NCBI GenBank assembly: GCA_019745775.1
Contig: JAIESR010000003.1
Span: 124,001 to 188,000 of the forward strand
From: Xanthobacteraceae bacterium
GTDB lineage: Bacteria > Pseudomonadota > Alphaproteobacteria > Rhizobiales > Xanthobacteraceae
DNA: 64,000 nt
Direction: 5' to 3'
Positions 1 to 8,358 of this stretch are shown in pieces; the stretch's first letter is position 1, and each line of letters begins with the position of its first letter. The position numbers were made by a program, and so were the translations under genes. The notes beneath the pieces are model-generated. The model was not told the DNA's origin. It made no database searches and was given only the letters and a program-made list of their open reading frames with translations.

Positions 1-73
1 GGGCGCCGCCGCCGACGACGATCAGCATCACCCCGGACCAGAAGTCCTTGCGTTCCAGGAATTCGCGATTCAT
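1..73 (-). CDS. Start of a TctB-like tripartite tricarboxylate transporter subunit (partial)
   Basis: Reading leftwards from an ATG at 73, the frame stays open to the window edge and gives 24 residues beginning MNREFLERKDFWSGVMLIVV, followed by Gly-Gly-Gly-Ala. A short polar start running into a hydrophobic helix is typical of the small membrane subunit (TctB, DUF1468) of tripartite tricarboxylate transporters. An AGGGG lies just upstream of the ATG. It follows five TctC-type binding-protein genes on the same strand, the usual place for tctB. Only the first helix is visible, so the family call leans on context. Confidence 0.55.
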   Translation of the reverse strand, partial: MNREFLERKDFWSGVMLIVVGGGA

Positions 74-204
74 GTCCGCCCCTGTGTGCAGGTCACAACA
101 TAACGGAAGGGGCGGCTCGATACACCGGCGCTTGTCGTCCGGTCTGCGGCTTGCCTCTCCAACCCCTCCCGACAGGCGAGGAAGCCGCCATGGCGCGCTT
201 CACT

Positions 205-1176
205 CTATTCGGCCTTCATCCCGCTGTCTTTGACGACCTGCTGCCATTTCTTCAGCTCCGCCGCAATGAAGTCCGCGAACTCGCCCTGGCTCATCTGCAC
301 GACTTCCGCGCCCTCGTTGGCGAACTGGTCGATGACCGGTTGCGCGGTCAGCACCACGGCGAGCTCCTTGCGGATCCGGTCGACGGCCGCCTGCGGCACG
401 CCCGCCGGCGCGACGATACCCCACCAATTGCTCGCCTCGTAGCCTGGCACGCCGGCTTCATCGATGGTCGGGACGTCCGGCAGGATCGGCACGCGCTTCT
501 TGCTGCCGACGCCGAGCGCCTTGAGCTTGCCGGACTGGATCTGCCCGGTTGTCTGCACCAGCGACGAGAATGCCACCTGGTTGTGGCCCGCCACCACGTC
601 GATCATGGCGGGCCCGCCGCCCTTGAACCGCACGCCGAGGAACTTTACGCCGGCCTGCAACTCGAACAGCGAACCGCCGAGATGCTGGAAGCTGCCGACG
701 CCGGCGGACGCCCAGCCGATCTTGCCGGGCTTCTCCTTTGCGAGTGCGATCAGCTCCTTGACGTTGTTGACCGGCAGCGACGGATTGACTGCCAGCACGT
801 TCGGTCCCGCCGCCAGCATTGCGACCGGGGTGAACGACTTGATCGGGTCGTAGCGACCCCTGAGATCGTAGAGCCAGGGATTGACCGCGAACGCGATCGA
901 GACGACCAGCAGCGTGTAGCCGTCGTTGGGAGCCTTGGACGCGAGCTCGGTGCCGATCATGGTGCCGGCGCCGGCACGGTTGTCGACGATGATCTGCCGC
1001 CCCAGCCGCTCGCCTAGGAAGGTTGCGATCGGGCGGCCCACGACGTCATTGCTGCCGCCGGGGGCCGACGGAATGATCAGCCGGATCGGCTTGGCCGGGT
1101 ATTGCTGGGCGGCAGCCGGGGTGAGCGACGCGGCGAGCAACAGGGTGGCGAGCGGCAGCGCGCGAATGGCCGGCAT
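205..1176 (-). CDS. Bug/TctC family periplasmic solute-binding protein 1
   Basis: A 323-residue protein with a signal peptide (about residues 1-23, cleaved near AAAQQ). It is followed by the Bug-family start YPAKPIRLIIP, the first ligand loop PGGSNDVVGR and the segment GRQIIVDNRAGAG. Bug proteins bind carboxylated solutes in the periplasm and pass them to the TctA/TctB membrane pair. A GGGAGG ribosome site precedes the ATG at 1176. It is the last of five tandem paralogues and the nearest to the TctB-like gene. It shares the GGSNDVVGR and NWWGIVAPAGVPQA segments with the next gene, so the two look like recent duplicates. The ligand cannot be read from sequence. Confidence 0.93.
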   Translation of the reverse strand: MPAIRALPLATLLLAASLTPAAAQQYPAKPIRLIIPSAPGGSNDVVGRPIATFLGERLGRQIIVDNRAGAGTMIGTELASKAPNDGYTLLVVSIAFAVNPWLYDLRGRYDPIKSFTPVAMLAAGPNVLAVNPSLPVNNVKELIALAKEKPGKIGWASAGVGSFQHLGGSLFELQAGVKFLGVRFKGGGPAMIDVVAGHNQVAFSSLVQTTGQIQSGKLKALGVGSKKRVPILPDVPTIDEAGVPGYEASNWWGIVAPAGVPQAAVDRIRKELAVVLTAQPVIDQFANEGAEVVQMSQGEFADFIAAELKKWQQVVKDSGMKAE

Positions 1177-1233
1177 CTGTTGCCCTCCCCGAACCGGCAG
1201 CGGCGTCGGGACGCTCGCCGCCGTCGTCTTGCT

Positions 1234-2205
1234 TTACTCGGCCTTCATGCCGCTGGCCTTGACGACCTTCTCCCATTTGGCCATTTCCGACGCCATGAAG
1301 GCGGCGAACTCGGCCTGGCTCATCTGGAGCACGTCCGCGCCTTCCTTGGCGAACGCTTCCAGCACCGGCTTCGCGGTCTGCACCGCCGCGATTTCCTTGC
1401 GCAACCGGTCGACGACCGCCTGCGGCACGCCAGCCGGCGCTACGATGCCCCACCAATTGGTGGCCTCGTAGCCCGGGACGCCGGCTTCCGCGATGGTCGG
1501 AACGCCCGGCAGGATCGGGCTCGGCTTGGTGCCGCCGACGCCGAGCGGGCGGAGCTTGCCCGACTGGATCTGCGGCGTGGTCTGCACCAGCGAGGAGAAC
1601 ATCACGGGGTTATGGCCGGCGACCACGTCGATCATGGCCGGGCCGCCGCCCTTGAACGGCACGTGCAGGAACTTCACGCCGGTCTGAACTTCGAACAGCG
1701 CGCCGCCGAGATGCTGGAAGCTGCCGACGCCGGCGGAGGCCCAGCCGACCTTGCCCGGGGATTTCTTGGCAAGCTCGATCAGCTCTTTGACGTTCTTGGC
1801 CTGATAGCTCGGATTGACCACCAGCACATTCGGCCCGGAGGCGAGCGCCGCGATCGGCGTGAACGACTTGATCGGGTCATAGCGGCCCTTGAGGTCGTAG
1901 AGCCACGGGTTGACCGCATGCGCGATCGAAATGATCGCCAGGGTGTAGCCGTCCTTCGGTGCCTGCGAAGCAAGCTCGGTGCCGATGACACCGCCGGCGC
2001 CGGCGCGGTTGTCGACGATGATCTGCCGCCCGAGCCTTTCAGTGAGCTGCTGTGCAATGAGGCGTCCGACCACGTCGTTCGAGCCGCCGGGCGGGAACGG
2101 AATGATCAGGCGGATCGGCTTGGTCGGATATTGCTGCGCGGCGGCGGCCGTGGTCAGCGCCAGCAGCGCGGCTGCGGTTTTTACGAGCAGCGAGCGGAAT
2201 GTCAT
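1234..2205 (-). CDS. Bug/TctC family periplasmic solute-binding protein 2
   Basis: A 323-residue protein starting MTFRSLLVKTAAALL. The signal peptide ends near TAAAAQQ and is followed by YPTKPIRLIIPFPPGGSNDV and GRQIIVDNRAGAG. The frame is open further upstream to 2238, but the ATG at 2205 has a GGGAGA ribosome site and gives a normal signal peptide, so I use it. Its closest relative in the window is the 205-1176 gene; the two share long stretches in the ligand-facing loops. It should deliver a carboxylate to a TctAB permease. About 140 bases separate it from the next paralogue upstream, enough room for an internal promoter, though none is recognisable. Confidence 0.93.
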   Translation of the reverse strand: MTFRSLLVKTAAALLALTTAAAAQQYPTKPIRLIIPFPPGGSNDVVGRLIAQQLTERLGRQIIVDNRAGAGGVIGTELASQAPKDGYTLAIISIAHAVNPWLYDLKGRYDPIKSFTPIAALASGPNVLVVNPSYQAKNVKELIELAKKSPGKVGWASAGVGSFQHLGGALFEVQTGVKFLHVPFKGGGPAMIDVVAGHNPVMFSSLVQTTPQIQSGKLRPLGVGGTKPSPILPGVPTIAEAGVPGYEATNWWGIVAPAGVPQAVVDRLRKEIAAVQTAKPVLEAFAKEGADVLQMSQAEFAAFMASEMAKWEKVVKASGMKAE

Positions 2206-2346
2206 CGTGCGTCTCCCGGGACTCCGCGTGGTTACCACCGGCCTGGGAGGCGGCGGCTTCGGATAAGCGGTATACCATGCCCCGGCGAGGGGTTTGTTGC
2301 CAGAGCCACGGAACCGGACGGTCCAAATTGTCGCGTGCCGACGGCG

Positions 2347-3309
2347 TCACTGCGCTTTGATGCCGGCTTCCTTCACGACGCGCCCCCATTTGACTGTCTC
2401 GGACGCGATGAACTTGCCGAAATCGGCGGAGCTCATCCGCAACGCCTCGGCACCTTCGTTCGCGAACTGCTTCTGCGCCTCGGGCGTGTCCTGCATCAGC
2501 GCAATCTCTTTCTGGAGTTTTTCGATGATCGCCGGCGGCGTTCCGGCCGGCGCGACGACGCCGATCCAATTGGCGGCCTCGTAGCCGGGAAGCCCGGATT
2601 CCGAAACCGTCGGCACGTCCGGCAGCGTCGTGCTGCGCGTCGCCGCGCCGACGCCGAGCGCGCGCAACTTGCCGGAGCGCAGATGCGTGATGCTCGAAGG
2701 GATCGAGCCGAACGCCATTTGGGTGCGGCCGCCGATCACGTCGATCATCGCCGGCGCCGCGCCTTTGTAGGGGATATGCAGGATGTCGACGCCGGCCATC
2801 AGCTTGAACAGCTCCGGGCCGAGATGCAGGAAAGTGCCGACGCCGGACGAGCCGTATTGCAGCTTGCCGGGCTGCTTCTTTGCCGCCTCGATCAGATCCT
2901 TCACCGACTTGAACGGAAGGTCCGGATGGATCGCGATCACGTTCGGTGCGGTGGCCACGGGCGCGACCGGCGCCCATGCCTTCGCATGGTCGTAGGGCAG
3001 GGCGTAGAGCCAGGGATTGACGGTGATCGCGAGCGACACGATCAGCAACGTGTGGCCATCCTTCGGTGCATTCGCCACTAGCTCGGCGCCAACCACGCCG
3101 CCGGCGCCGGCCCGGTTTTCGACCAAGAACTGCTTGCCCAGTCGATTGCTGAGATGCGTGGCGACCATGCGCCCGACGGTGTCGTTGATGGCGCCCGGCG
3201 GAAACGGGACGATGATGCGGACCGGCTTGGTCGGATACTCCTGCGCGGTGGCGACCGCCGTCAGCGCCAACAGGACGCCGGCCACCTTGAACAGCAACAT
3301 CGTCCGCAT
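2347..3309 (-). CDS. Bug/TctC family periplasmic solute-binding protein 3
   Basis: A 320-residue protein starting MRTMLLFKVAGVLLAL. Its signal peptide ends near TAVATAQ and is followed by EYPTKPVRIIVPFPPG. The first ligand loop reads PGAINDTVGR, not the GGSNDVVGR of paralogues 1 and 2, which puts it in a different subgroup with paralogue 4. An ATG at 3333 is in frame, but a strong GGAGGA sits between it and the ATG at 3309, so 3309 is the better start. Middle and C-terminal segments follow the family pattern (FKSVKDLIEAAKKQPGKLQY, ANWIGVVAPAGTPPA). The altered loop suggests a different ligand, but that is inference. Confidence 0.92.
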   Translation of the reverse strand: MRTMLLFKVAGVLLALTAVATAQEYPTKPVRIIVPFPPGAINDTVGRMVATHLSNRLGKQFLVENRAGAGGVVGAELVANAPKDGHTLLIVSLAITVNPWLYALPYDHAKAWAPVAPVATAPNVIAIHPDLPFKSVKDLIEAAKKQPGKLQYGSSGVGTFLHLGPELFKLMAGVDILHIPYKGAAPAMIDVIGGRTQMAFGSIPSSITHLRSGKLRALGVGAATRSTTLPDVPTVSESGLPGYEAANWIGVVAPAGTPPAIIEKLQKEIALMQDTPEAQKQFANEGAEALRMSSADFGKFIASETVKWGRVVKEAGIKAQ

Positions 3310-3372
3310 GGGAACGCTTCCTCCACTTCTCATTGGCGCGGACTTTGCGTCACAATCGAGCGCGCGTCGAGG

Positions 3373-4353
3373 TCATTGCGCCGTAATGCCGCCCTCCTTC
3401 ACGACGCGGCCCCACTTCGCCAATTCCTTCTCCATGAACGTGCCGAACTCGGCCGGGGTCATGGATACGAATTCCAGGCCCTGGTTCGCGAGCTGCTTCT
3501 GCATGTCCGGCGTTTGCATGATTGCCGCGATCTCCTTGTTCAGCTTGTCAACGATGGCGGGCGGCGCGCCGGCCGGCGCCACGAGGCCGACCCAGTTGGA
3601 GACGTGGTATCCCGGCAGGCCGGCCTCGTCGGCGGTTGGGACATCGGGCAGCGCGGCCTGGCGCTTGGAAGCACCGACCGCCAGCGCGCGAACCCTGCCG
3701 GCATTCACTTGCGGCGTTGCCGTGGGGATGGTGGCGAATGCCGCATTGGTGTGGCCGCCCATCACGTCGGTCATCGCCGGTCCGCCGCCACGGAACGGCA
3801 CATGCAAGAGATCGACGCCGGCCGAGAGTTTGAACAGCTCGCCGCCAAGATGCATGAAGCTGCCGACGCCGCCCGAGGCGTATTGCACCTTGCCCGGCTG
3901 CTTCTTGGCGAGTGCAATGAATTCGCCGAGCGTCTTCGCCGGCACCTGCGGGTTGACGACCAGGATATTGGGCGAGGAGGCCACGAACGCGATCGGCGCA
4001 AAGGATTTGATCGGCTCGTAATTGAGCCTGTAGAGCCAGGGATTGACCGTGTTTACCAGCGACACGACCAGCAGCGTGTAACCGTCCTTCGGTGCGTTGG
4101 CGGCGAGCTCGGTGCCGACCACGCCGCCGGCGCCGGCGCGGTTGTCGACGATGAACTGCTTGCCCATCCGGTTGGTGAGCTCGGTCGCGATCAGGCGGCC
4201 GACGGTGTCGTTGATGGCGCCCGGCGGGAACGGGATGATCACGCGCACCGGTTTGGTCGGATAGTCCTGTGCGGCGGTAAGCGTCGTCAGCGCGAGCAGG
4301 ATAACCGTGGCCTTGAGTGATGTCGTCGGTAACAGCGAGGCGAGGTTCGGCAT
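3373..4353 (-). CDS. Bug/TctC family periplasmic solute-binding protein 4
   Basis: A 326-residue protein. The signal region MPNLASLLPTTSLKATVILL ends near TLTAAQ and the mature part opens YPTKPVRVIIPFPPGAINDT. An AGGAGG ribosome site precedes the ATG at 4353. The loop GAINDTVGR is the same as in paralogue 3, while GKQFIVDNRAGAG and the lobe-hinge segments match the family. Only 63 bases separate it from paralogue 3 downstream, so the two are probably cotranscribed. Role: periplasmic capture of a carboxylate for a TctAB-type permease; substrate unknown. Confidence 0.93.
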   Translation of the reverse strand: MPNLASLLPTTSLKATVILLALTTLTAAQDYPTKPVRVIIPFPPGAINDTVGRLIATELTNRMGKQFIVDNRAGAGGVVGTELAANAPKDGYTLLVVSLVNTVNPWLYRLNYEPIKSFAPIAFVASSPNILVVNPQVPAKTLGEFIALAKKQPGKVQYASGGVGSFMHLGGELFKLSAGVDLLHVPFRGGGPAMTDVMGGHTNAAFATIPTATPQVNAGRVRALAVGASKRQAALPDVPTADEAGLPGYHVSNWVGLVAPAGAPPAIVDKLNKEIAAIMQTPDMQKQLANQGLEFVSMTPAEFGTFMEKELAKWGRVVKEGGITAQ

Positions 4354-4422
4354 GGTCGCTTCCTCCTGAACATTTCCTCTCCGTGGATTCTTGCGGGCCC
4401 CTTTGCGAGCCTCGTTGCCCTT

Positions 4423-4445
4423 GAGCCTACCAGCTTTTGAGGCTC
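4423..4445 (-). terminator. Weak hairpin after binding-protein gene 5
   Basis: GAGCCT at 4423-4428 and AGGCTC at 4440-4445 form a 6-bp stem with an 11-base loop, beginning five bases past the stop codon of the 4450-5424 gene. There is no T-run, so it may be a partial terminator, an mRNA 3' stabiliser or chance. Confidence 0.25.
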
Positions 4446-4449
4446 TATC

Positions 4450-5424
4450 TCACTGGGCCTTGATGCCGCCTTCCTTCACCACCCGCTCCCATTTCTTCAT
4501 GTCCGCGACCATGTAATCGCCGAACGCGGCGGGCGTCATGCGGATGATGGTGGCACCGTCGGCGTCGAACTGCTTCTGTACCTCAGGCAAGTCTTGCACC
4601 AATGTGATCTCCCGGTGCAGCCGCTCGACGATCGCAGCCGGCGTGCCGGCGGGCGCGACGAGGCCGAACCAGTTGACGGTCTCATAGCCCGGCACGCCCG
4701 CTTCCGCGATCGACGGGACGTCCGGGAAGATCGGGTTGCGCTTGAGCGAGCCCATTCCGATGGCGCGCAACTTGCCCGAACGCACCTGCGGCGTCGTTGC
4801 AAGGAGCCCGCCGAACATCAGGCTGGTATGGCCGGCGACGACATCGATCGTGGCGGGGCCGGCGCCCTTGAACGGCACGTGCAGCATGTCGACCTTGGCC
4901 GTGTATTTGAACAGCTCGCCGGCGAGATGCGTGACGCTGCCGACGCCGGCGGAGGCATATTGCAGCTTGCCGGGCTGCTTTCGGGCGAGCGCGACGAGGT
5001 CGGCGACCGAATTCACCGGCACGTTGGGATTGACCACCAGCACCACCGGGCTCGCGGCGATCATCGCTACCGGCGTGAACGATCTGATCGGATCGTAGCG
5101 GCCCTTGAGATCGTAGAGCCAGGGATTGACGGTGTGCGCGAGCGACACCATCAGCAGCGTGTAGCCGTCCTTCGGTGCGTTGGCGGCAAGCTCCGAGCCG
5201 ATCACGCCGCCGGCGCCGGCGCGGTTGTCGACGATGACTTGCTTGCCGAGGCGATCGCTCAGCGCGGTCGCGACCGCGCGTCCGGTCACGTCGCTGCCGC
5301 CGCCCGGCGGGAACGGAATGATCATACGGATCGGCTTGACAGGATAGTCCTGCGCCGCGGCGACGGTGCTCAGCGCGACCAGGACAGCTGCGGCCTTGAG
5401 CGGCAGCAAAACGAAACGCGGCAT
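4450..5424 (-). CDS. Bug/TctC family periplasmic solute-binding protein 5
   Basis: A 324-residue protein starting MPRFVLLPLKAAAVLVAL, with a signal peptide ending near STVAAAQ and then DYPVKPIRMIIPFPPGGGSD. The frame is open upstream to 5532, but the extra 36 residues are charged and would bury the signal peptide, so 5424 is chosen (AAGGA upstream). Its ligand loop GGGSDVTGR differs from both other subgroups, making three loop types among five tandem copies. It is the first gene of the leftward run and is divergent from the aldolase gene at 5531. The 106-base gap between them must hold both promoters. Confidence 0.92.
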   Translation of the reverse strand: MPRFVLLPLKAAAVLVALSTVAAAQDYPVKPIRMIIPFPPGGGSDVTGRAVATALSDRLGKQVIVDNRAGAGGVIGSELAANAPKDGYTLLMVSLAHTVNPWLYDLKGRYDPIRSFTPVAMIAASPVVLVVNPNVPVNSVADLVALARKQPGKLQYASAGVGSVTHLAGELFKYTAKVDMLHVPFKGAGPATIDVVAGHTSLMFGGLLATTPQVRSGKLRAIGMGSLKRNPIFPDVPSIAEAGVPGYETVNWFGLVAPAGTPAAIVERLHREITLVQDLPEVQKQFDADGATIIRMTPAAFGDYMVADMKKWERVVKEGGIKAQ

Positions 5425-5530
5425 CGGCGGACTGATCCTTCTTCTTTCGCTCACGGCTTCAATTCGCTGCAGCCATTGCGTATGATCCTCGTCACGAAGT
5501 CTTTCATACCTGGAACCGGCGAAGGCATCC

Positions 5531-6322
5531 ATGAACTATTCGACCGATTTTCCATCGATCAAGGACCAGGTCTCGCCGGAGGAATGGCAGGCGCGCGTCG
5601 ATCTCGCCGCCTGCTATCGGCTGGTCGACGCCTATGAGATGACCGATCTGATCTACAACCACATCACGGCACGCATCCCGGGCTCCGACGACCATCTGCT
5701 GATCAATCTCTACGGTCTCCTTTATAAGGAGATCACGGCGTCGAGCCTGGTGAAGATCGACGTCGAGGGCAACATCGTCTGGAAGCCCGATACCGATTAC
5801 GGCATCAACAAATCGGGCTACGTGATCCACGGCGCGATTCACAAGGCGCGCCCGGAAGTCAAATGCGTGCTGCATACGCATACGCGTGCCGGCATGGCGG
5901 TGGCGGCGATGAAATGCGGCTTGCTGCCGCTGTCGCAGACCTCGATCCGTTTCGTCGGCCATATCGGCTATCACGACTACGAAGGGCCGGCGGTCGATCT
6001 CGAAGAGCGCGAGCGCATCGTCAGCGACCTCGGCCCGCACGATGCGCTGATCATGCGCAATCACGGCCTGCTGACCTGTGGCGAAACCGTGCAGCAGGCG
6101 TTCAACACCATGTACCAGCTCGAGATGTCGTGCCGCTCGCAGGTCGACTCGATGGCGGCGCGCACCGAATTGACCATGCCGGGCGAGAACGTGCTCGCCC
6201 ACACCGCGCATCTCTACCAGCCCGGCACGCGGCGTCCTTACGGCGTTCTGGAATGGCCGGCGATGCTGCGGCTGCTCGACGCGCGGCAGAAGACGTCGGG
6301 TTATCCGCCGTATTGGCACTAA
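5531..6322 (+). CDS. Class II aldolase/adducin family protein
   Basis: A 263-residue zinc-dependent class II aldolase/adducin-fold protein. Visible family signatures are the N-terminal YNHITARIPGSDDHLLIN, the metal-binding pair HTHTRAG near residue 117, and a third histidine in LIMRNHGLLTCGETVQQAF. Family members cleave sugar phosphates such as fuculose-1-phosphate, or decarboxylate or cleave hydroxy acids. No phosphate-binding specificity is evident here. A GAAGG lies before the ATG. It opens the rightward catabolic run, divergent from five carboxylate-binding proteins, so a role on a hydroxy-acid intermediate is more likely than on a sugar phosphate. That is inference. Confidence 0.85.
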   Translation: MNYSTDFPSIKDQVSPEEWQARVDLAACYRLVDAYEMTDLIYNHITARIPGSDDHLLINLYGLLYKEITASSLVKIDVEGNIVWKPDTDYGINKSGYVIHGAIHKARPEVKCVLHTHTRAGMAVAAMKCGLLPLSQTSIRFVGHIGYHDYEGPAVDLEERERIVSDLGPHDALIMRNHGLLTCGETVQQAFNTMYQLEMSCRSQVDSMAARTELTMPGENVLAHTAHLYQPGTRRPYGVLEWPAMLRLLDARQKTSGYPPYWH

Positions 6323-6326
6323 CACA

Positions 6327-6388
6327 ATCCGTCATCCTGCGCTGGCCGTGCATCCTTCGAGGCTCGCTTCGCTCTCAGGATGACGGAT
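6327..6388. repeat. Palindromic intergenic repeat, family 1, short copy
   Basis: Perfect 13-bp inverted arms ATCCGTCATCCTG (6327-6339) and CAGGATGACGGAT (6376-6388) enclose a spacer with the second stem CTTCGAGGCTCGCTTCGC. The CATCCTG/CAGGATG core is shared with the repeat at 22536-22648. It lies between two catabolic genes, and its right end touches a possible upstream ATG of the next gene. Confidence 0.8.
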
Positions 6389-6401
6389 GGAGGAGACCGC
6401 G

Positions 6402-7199
6402 ATGTCGCAAGAAGGCGCCCTCACCAATCCATCCAAGGAACGCATGCGTTCTGGCGACGTATCGCTCGGCATGATCGTGCGGCTTGCGCGCTCCGCCGAC
6501 ATTGCGCGCATCGCCAAGGCGACCGGGCACGACTTCGTCTTCATCGACGGCCAGCATTCGCTGTTCTCGCTTGAGACCGTCGGTCACATCGCGCAGACCG
6601 CGCTCGCAATCGGCGTCGCGCCGCTGGTGCGGGTGCGAAGCTGCGGCGATCCGTCGATCTCCGTCATCCTCGACAACGGCGCCACCGGCATCATCTTCCC
6701 CGACGTGAATTCGGACGCCGACGCGCGCCGCGCCGTCGAGGCCTGCAAGTTTCCGCCGGTCGGCAAGCGATCGGTGTCCGGCGGGTATCCGAATTTCGAT
6801 TTCCGTCCGGTCCCGCTGACGCAGGCGGTGCCGGCGCTGAACGACTCGACGCTGGTCGTCTGCATGATCGAGACCGTCGAGGGGCTCGCCAATGTCGACG
6901 CCATCGCCGCGGTCGAGGGCGTCGACGTGCTGCATGTCGGCTGCAACGATCTCCTCACTGCCATGGGCCTGCCGGGCAAGTTCGGCTGCCCGGAGATAAT
7001 CGCGGCGATCGAGCGGGTGATCGCGGCGGCGAAGACGCACGGCAAGTTCGCCGGCCTTGGCGGCGAACGCGACATGGAGCGCCAGCTCGCCTTCATCAAG
7101 AGCGGCGTGCGCTTCGTGACGACCCAGACCGACATCGGCTTCCTGATGGCGGCCGCAAGCCAGCGAACGGCGGAAATCCGGAAGGGGCTCGGGCAATGA
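6402..7199 (+). CDS. HpcH/HpaI family aldolase
   Basis: A 265-residue TIM-barrel aldolase of the HpcH/HpaI/GarL group, which performs metal-dependent retro-aldol cleavage of 2-keto-hydroxy acids, usually releasing pyruvate. Seen: SLGMIVRLARSADIARI, FVFIDGQHS (substrate/base region), the metal glutamate in VCMIETVEGLANVDAI, and a metal aspartate in VDVLHVGCNDL, where the family usually has GPxDLS. An ATG at 6387 is in frame but overlaps the repeat end. The ATG at 6402 has GGAGGAG upstream and is preferred. Its end overlaps the next start by four bases (ATGA), so the two are translationally coupled. The exact substrate is unknown. Confidence 0.87.
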   Translation: MSQEGALTNPSKERMRSGDVSLGMIVRLARSADIARIAKATGHDFVFIDGQHSLFSLETVGHIAQTALAIGVAPLVRVRSCGDPSISVILDNGATGIIFPDVNSDADARRAVEACKFPPVGKRSVSGGYPNFDFRPVPLTQAVPALNDSTLVVCMIETVEGLANVDAIAAVEGVDVLHVGCNDLLTAMGLPGKFGCPEIIAAIERVIAAAKTHGKFAGLGGERDMERQLAFIKSGVRFVTTQTDIGFLMAAASQRTAEIRKGLGQ

Positions 7200-8278
7200 C
7201 CCACCTCGTCGTGATGGAAGGGGACGGCATCGGGCCGGAAATTACGGCCGCAACGCTCGGCGTGCTGAAAGTCGCCGACAAGGCGTTCGGCCTCGGGCTC
7301 CAATTCACACCGGTGACGATCGGACAGGCGTCGCTGCGCACCAACGGCACGACGCTGACCGAAATGGCGTTCGAGGCGGCGCGCGACGCCGACGGCGTCA
7401 TCCTCGGGCCGGTGTCGCATCACGAATATCCGCCGGTGGAGCAGGGCGGCATCAATCCGTCGGGGGCGCTGCGCAAGCGCCTCGATCTCTATGCCAATAT
7501 CCGGCCGGCCAAGACCCGCGCCGGCATACCGCCGAAATGCGGCGTGCCGGTCGATCTCGTGATCGTGCGCGAGAACACCGAAGGCTTCTACGCCGACCGC
7601 AACATGTTCTTAGGTTCCGGCGAATTCATGCCGACGCCGGACGTGGCGCTGTCGGTGCGCAAGATCACGCGGCAAGGCAGCATCAGGATCGCGGAGGCCG
7701 CGTTCGAGCTGGCGATGCGCCGGCGCAAGAAGGTGACGGCGGTGCACAAGGCCAATGTGCTGCGGGTGTCGGAAAACTTCTTCCTCGATTGCGTACGTGA
7801 AGTCGGCAAGCGCTATCCCACGGTGGCGATCGAAGAGGTGATCGTCGATGCGATGGCCGCGCTGCTGGTGCGCGACGCCAGCCGCTACGACGTGATCGTC
7901 ACCACCAATATGTTCGGCGATATCCTCTCCGACCAGGCCTCGGAGATTTCCGGCAGTCTCGGGCTCGCCGCGTCGATCAACCACGGCACCAGGCATGGCG
8001 TGGCGCAGGCGCAGCACGGTTCCGCGCCTGATATCGCCGGACAGGACCGGGCCAACCCGACCTCGCTGATCGGCTCGGCGGCGATGCTGCTCGCCTGGCT
8101 CGGCGACCAGCGCAAGGACAACCGCCTGCATGCCGCGGCGGCCGCCATCGAAGGTGCGCTCGACCGCGCCATTGCCGACCCGCAGGGACGCACCCGCGAC
8201 CTCGGCGGGCCGCTCGGCACCAAGGCATTCGGCGAGCGCGTGGCCGCCATGCTCGACGAGACTGCGGCGCGAAGCTGA
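7196..8278 (+). CDS. Isocitrate/isopropylmalate dehydrogenase family protein
   Basis: A 360-residue beta-decarboxylating dehydrogenase. It has the start LVVMEGDGIGPEITAATLGV, the family segment VIVRENTEGFYADRNM, the catalytic lysine region VTAVHKANVLR (near residue 185), the metal aspartates in NMFGDILSDQASE (near 240) and the cofactor loop HGSAPDIAGQDRANPTS. The family oxidises and decarboxylates 2-hydroxy acids (isopropylmalate, isocitrate, tartrate, malate homologues) with NAD(P) and a divalent metal. Its place beside two aldolases rather than leucine genes argues for a catabolic tartrate- or alkylmalate-type dehydrogenase. Substrate specificity cannot be fixed by eye. Confidence 0.9.
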   Translation: MTHLVVMEGDGIGPEITAATLGVLKVADKAFGLGLQFTPVTIGQASLRTNGTTLTEMAFEAARDADGVILGPVSHHEYPPVEQGGINPSGALRKRLDLYANIRPAKTRAGIPPKCGVPVDLVIVRENTEGFYADRNMFLGSGEFMPTPDVALSVRKITRQGSIRIAEAAFELAMRRRKKVTAVHKANVLRVSENFFLDCVREVGKRYPTVAIEEVIVDAMAALLVRDASRYDVIVTTNMFGDILSDQASEISGSLGLAASINHGTRHGVAQAQHGSAPDIAGQDRANPTSLIGSAAMLLAWLGDQRKDNRLHAAAAAIEGALDRAIADPQGRTRDLGGPLGTKAFGERVAAMLDETAARS

Positions 8279-8358
8279 CGCACCCTGCAAGGCTCCAAAT
8301 CTTTTGACCGCAGTTGCCGGATGGGCGAGTATCCGCCCGCATCCAAGAGAGGTATCCG

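Noticed and set aside
1102-3081. A 659-codon plus-strand open frame across two Bug genes
   Set aside because: It crosses two genuine genes and their intergenic gaps on the other strand, and its repeated composition reflects the duplicated Bug sequences.
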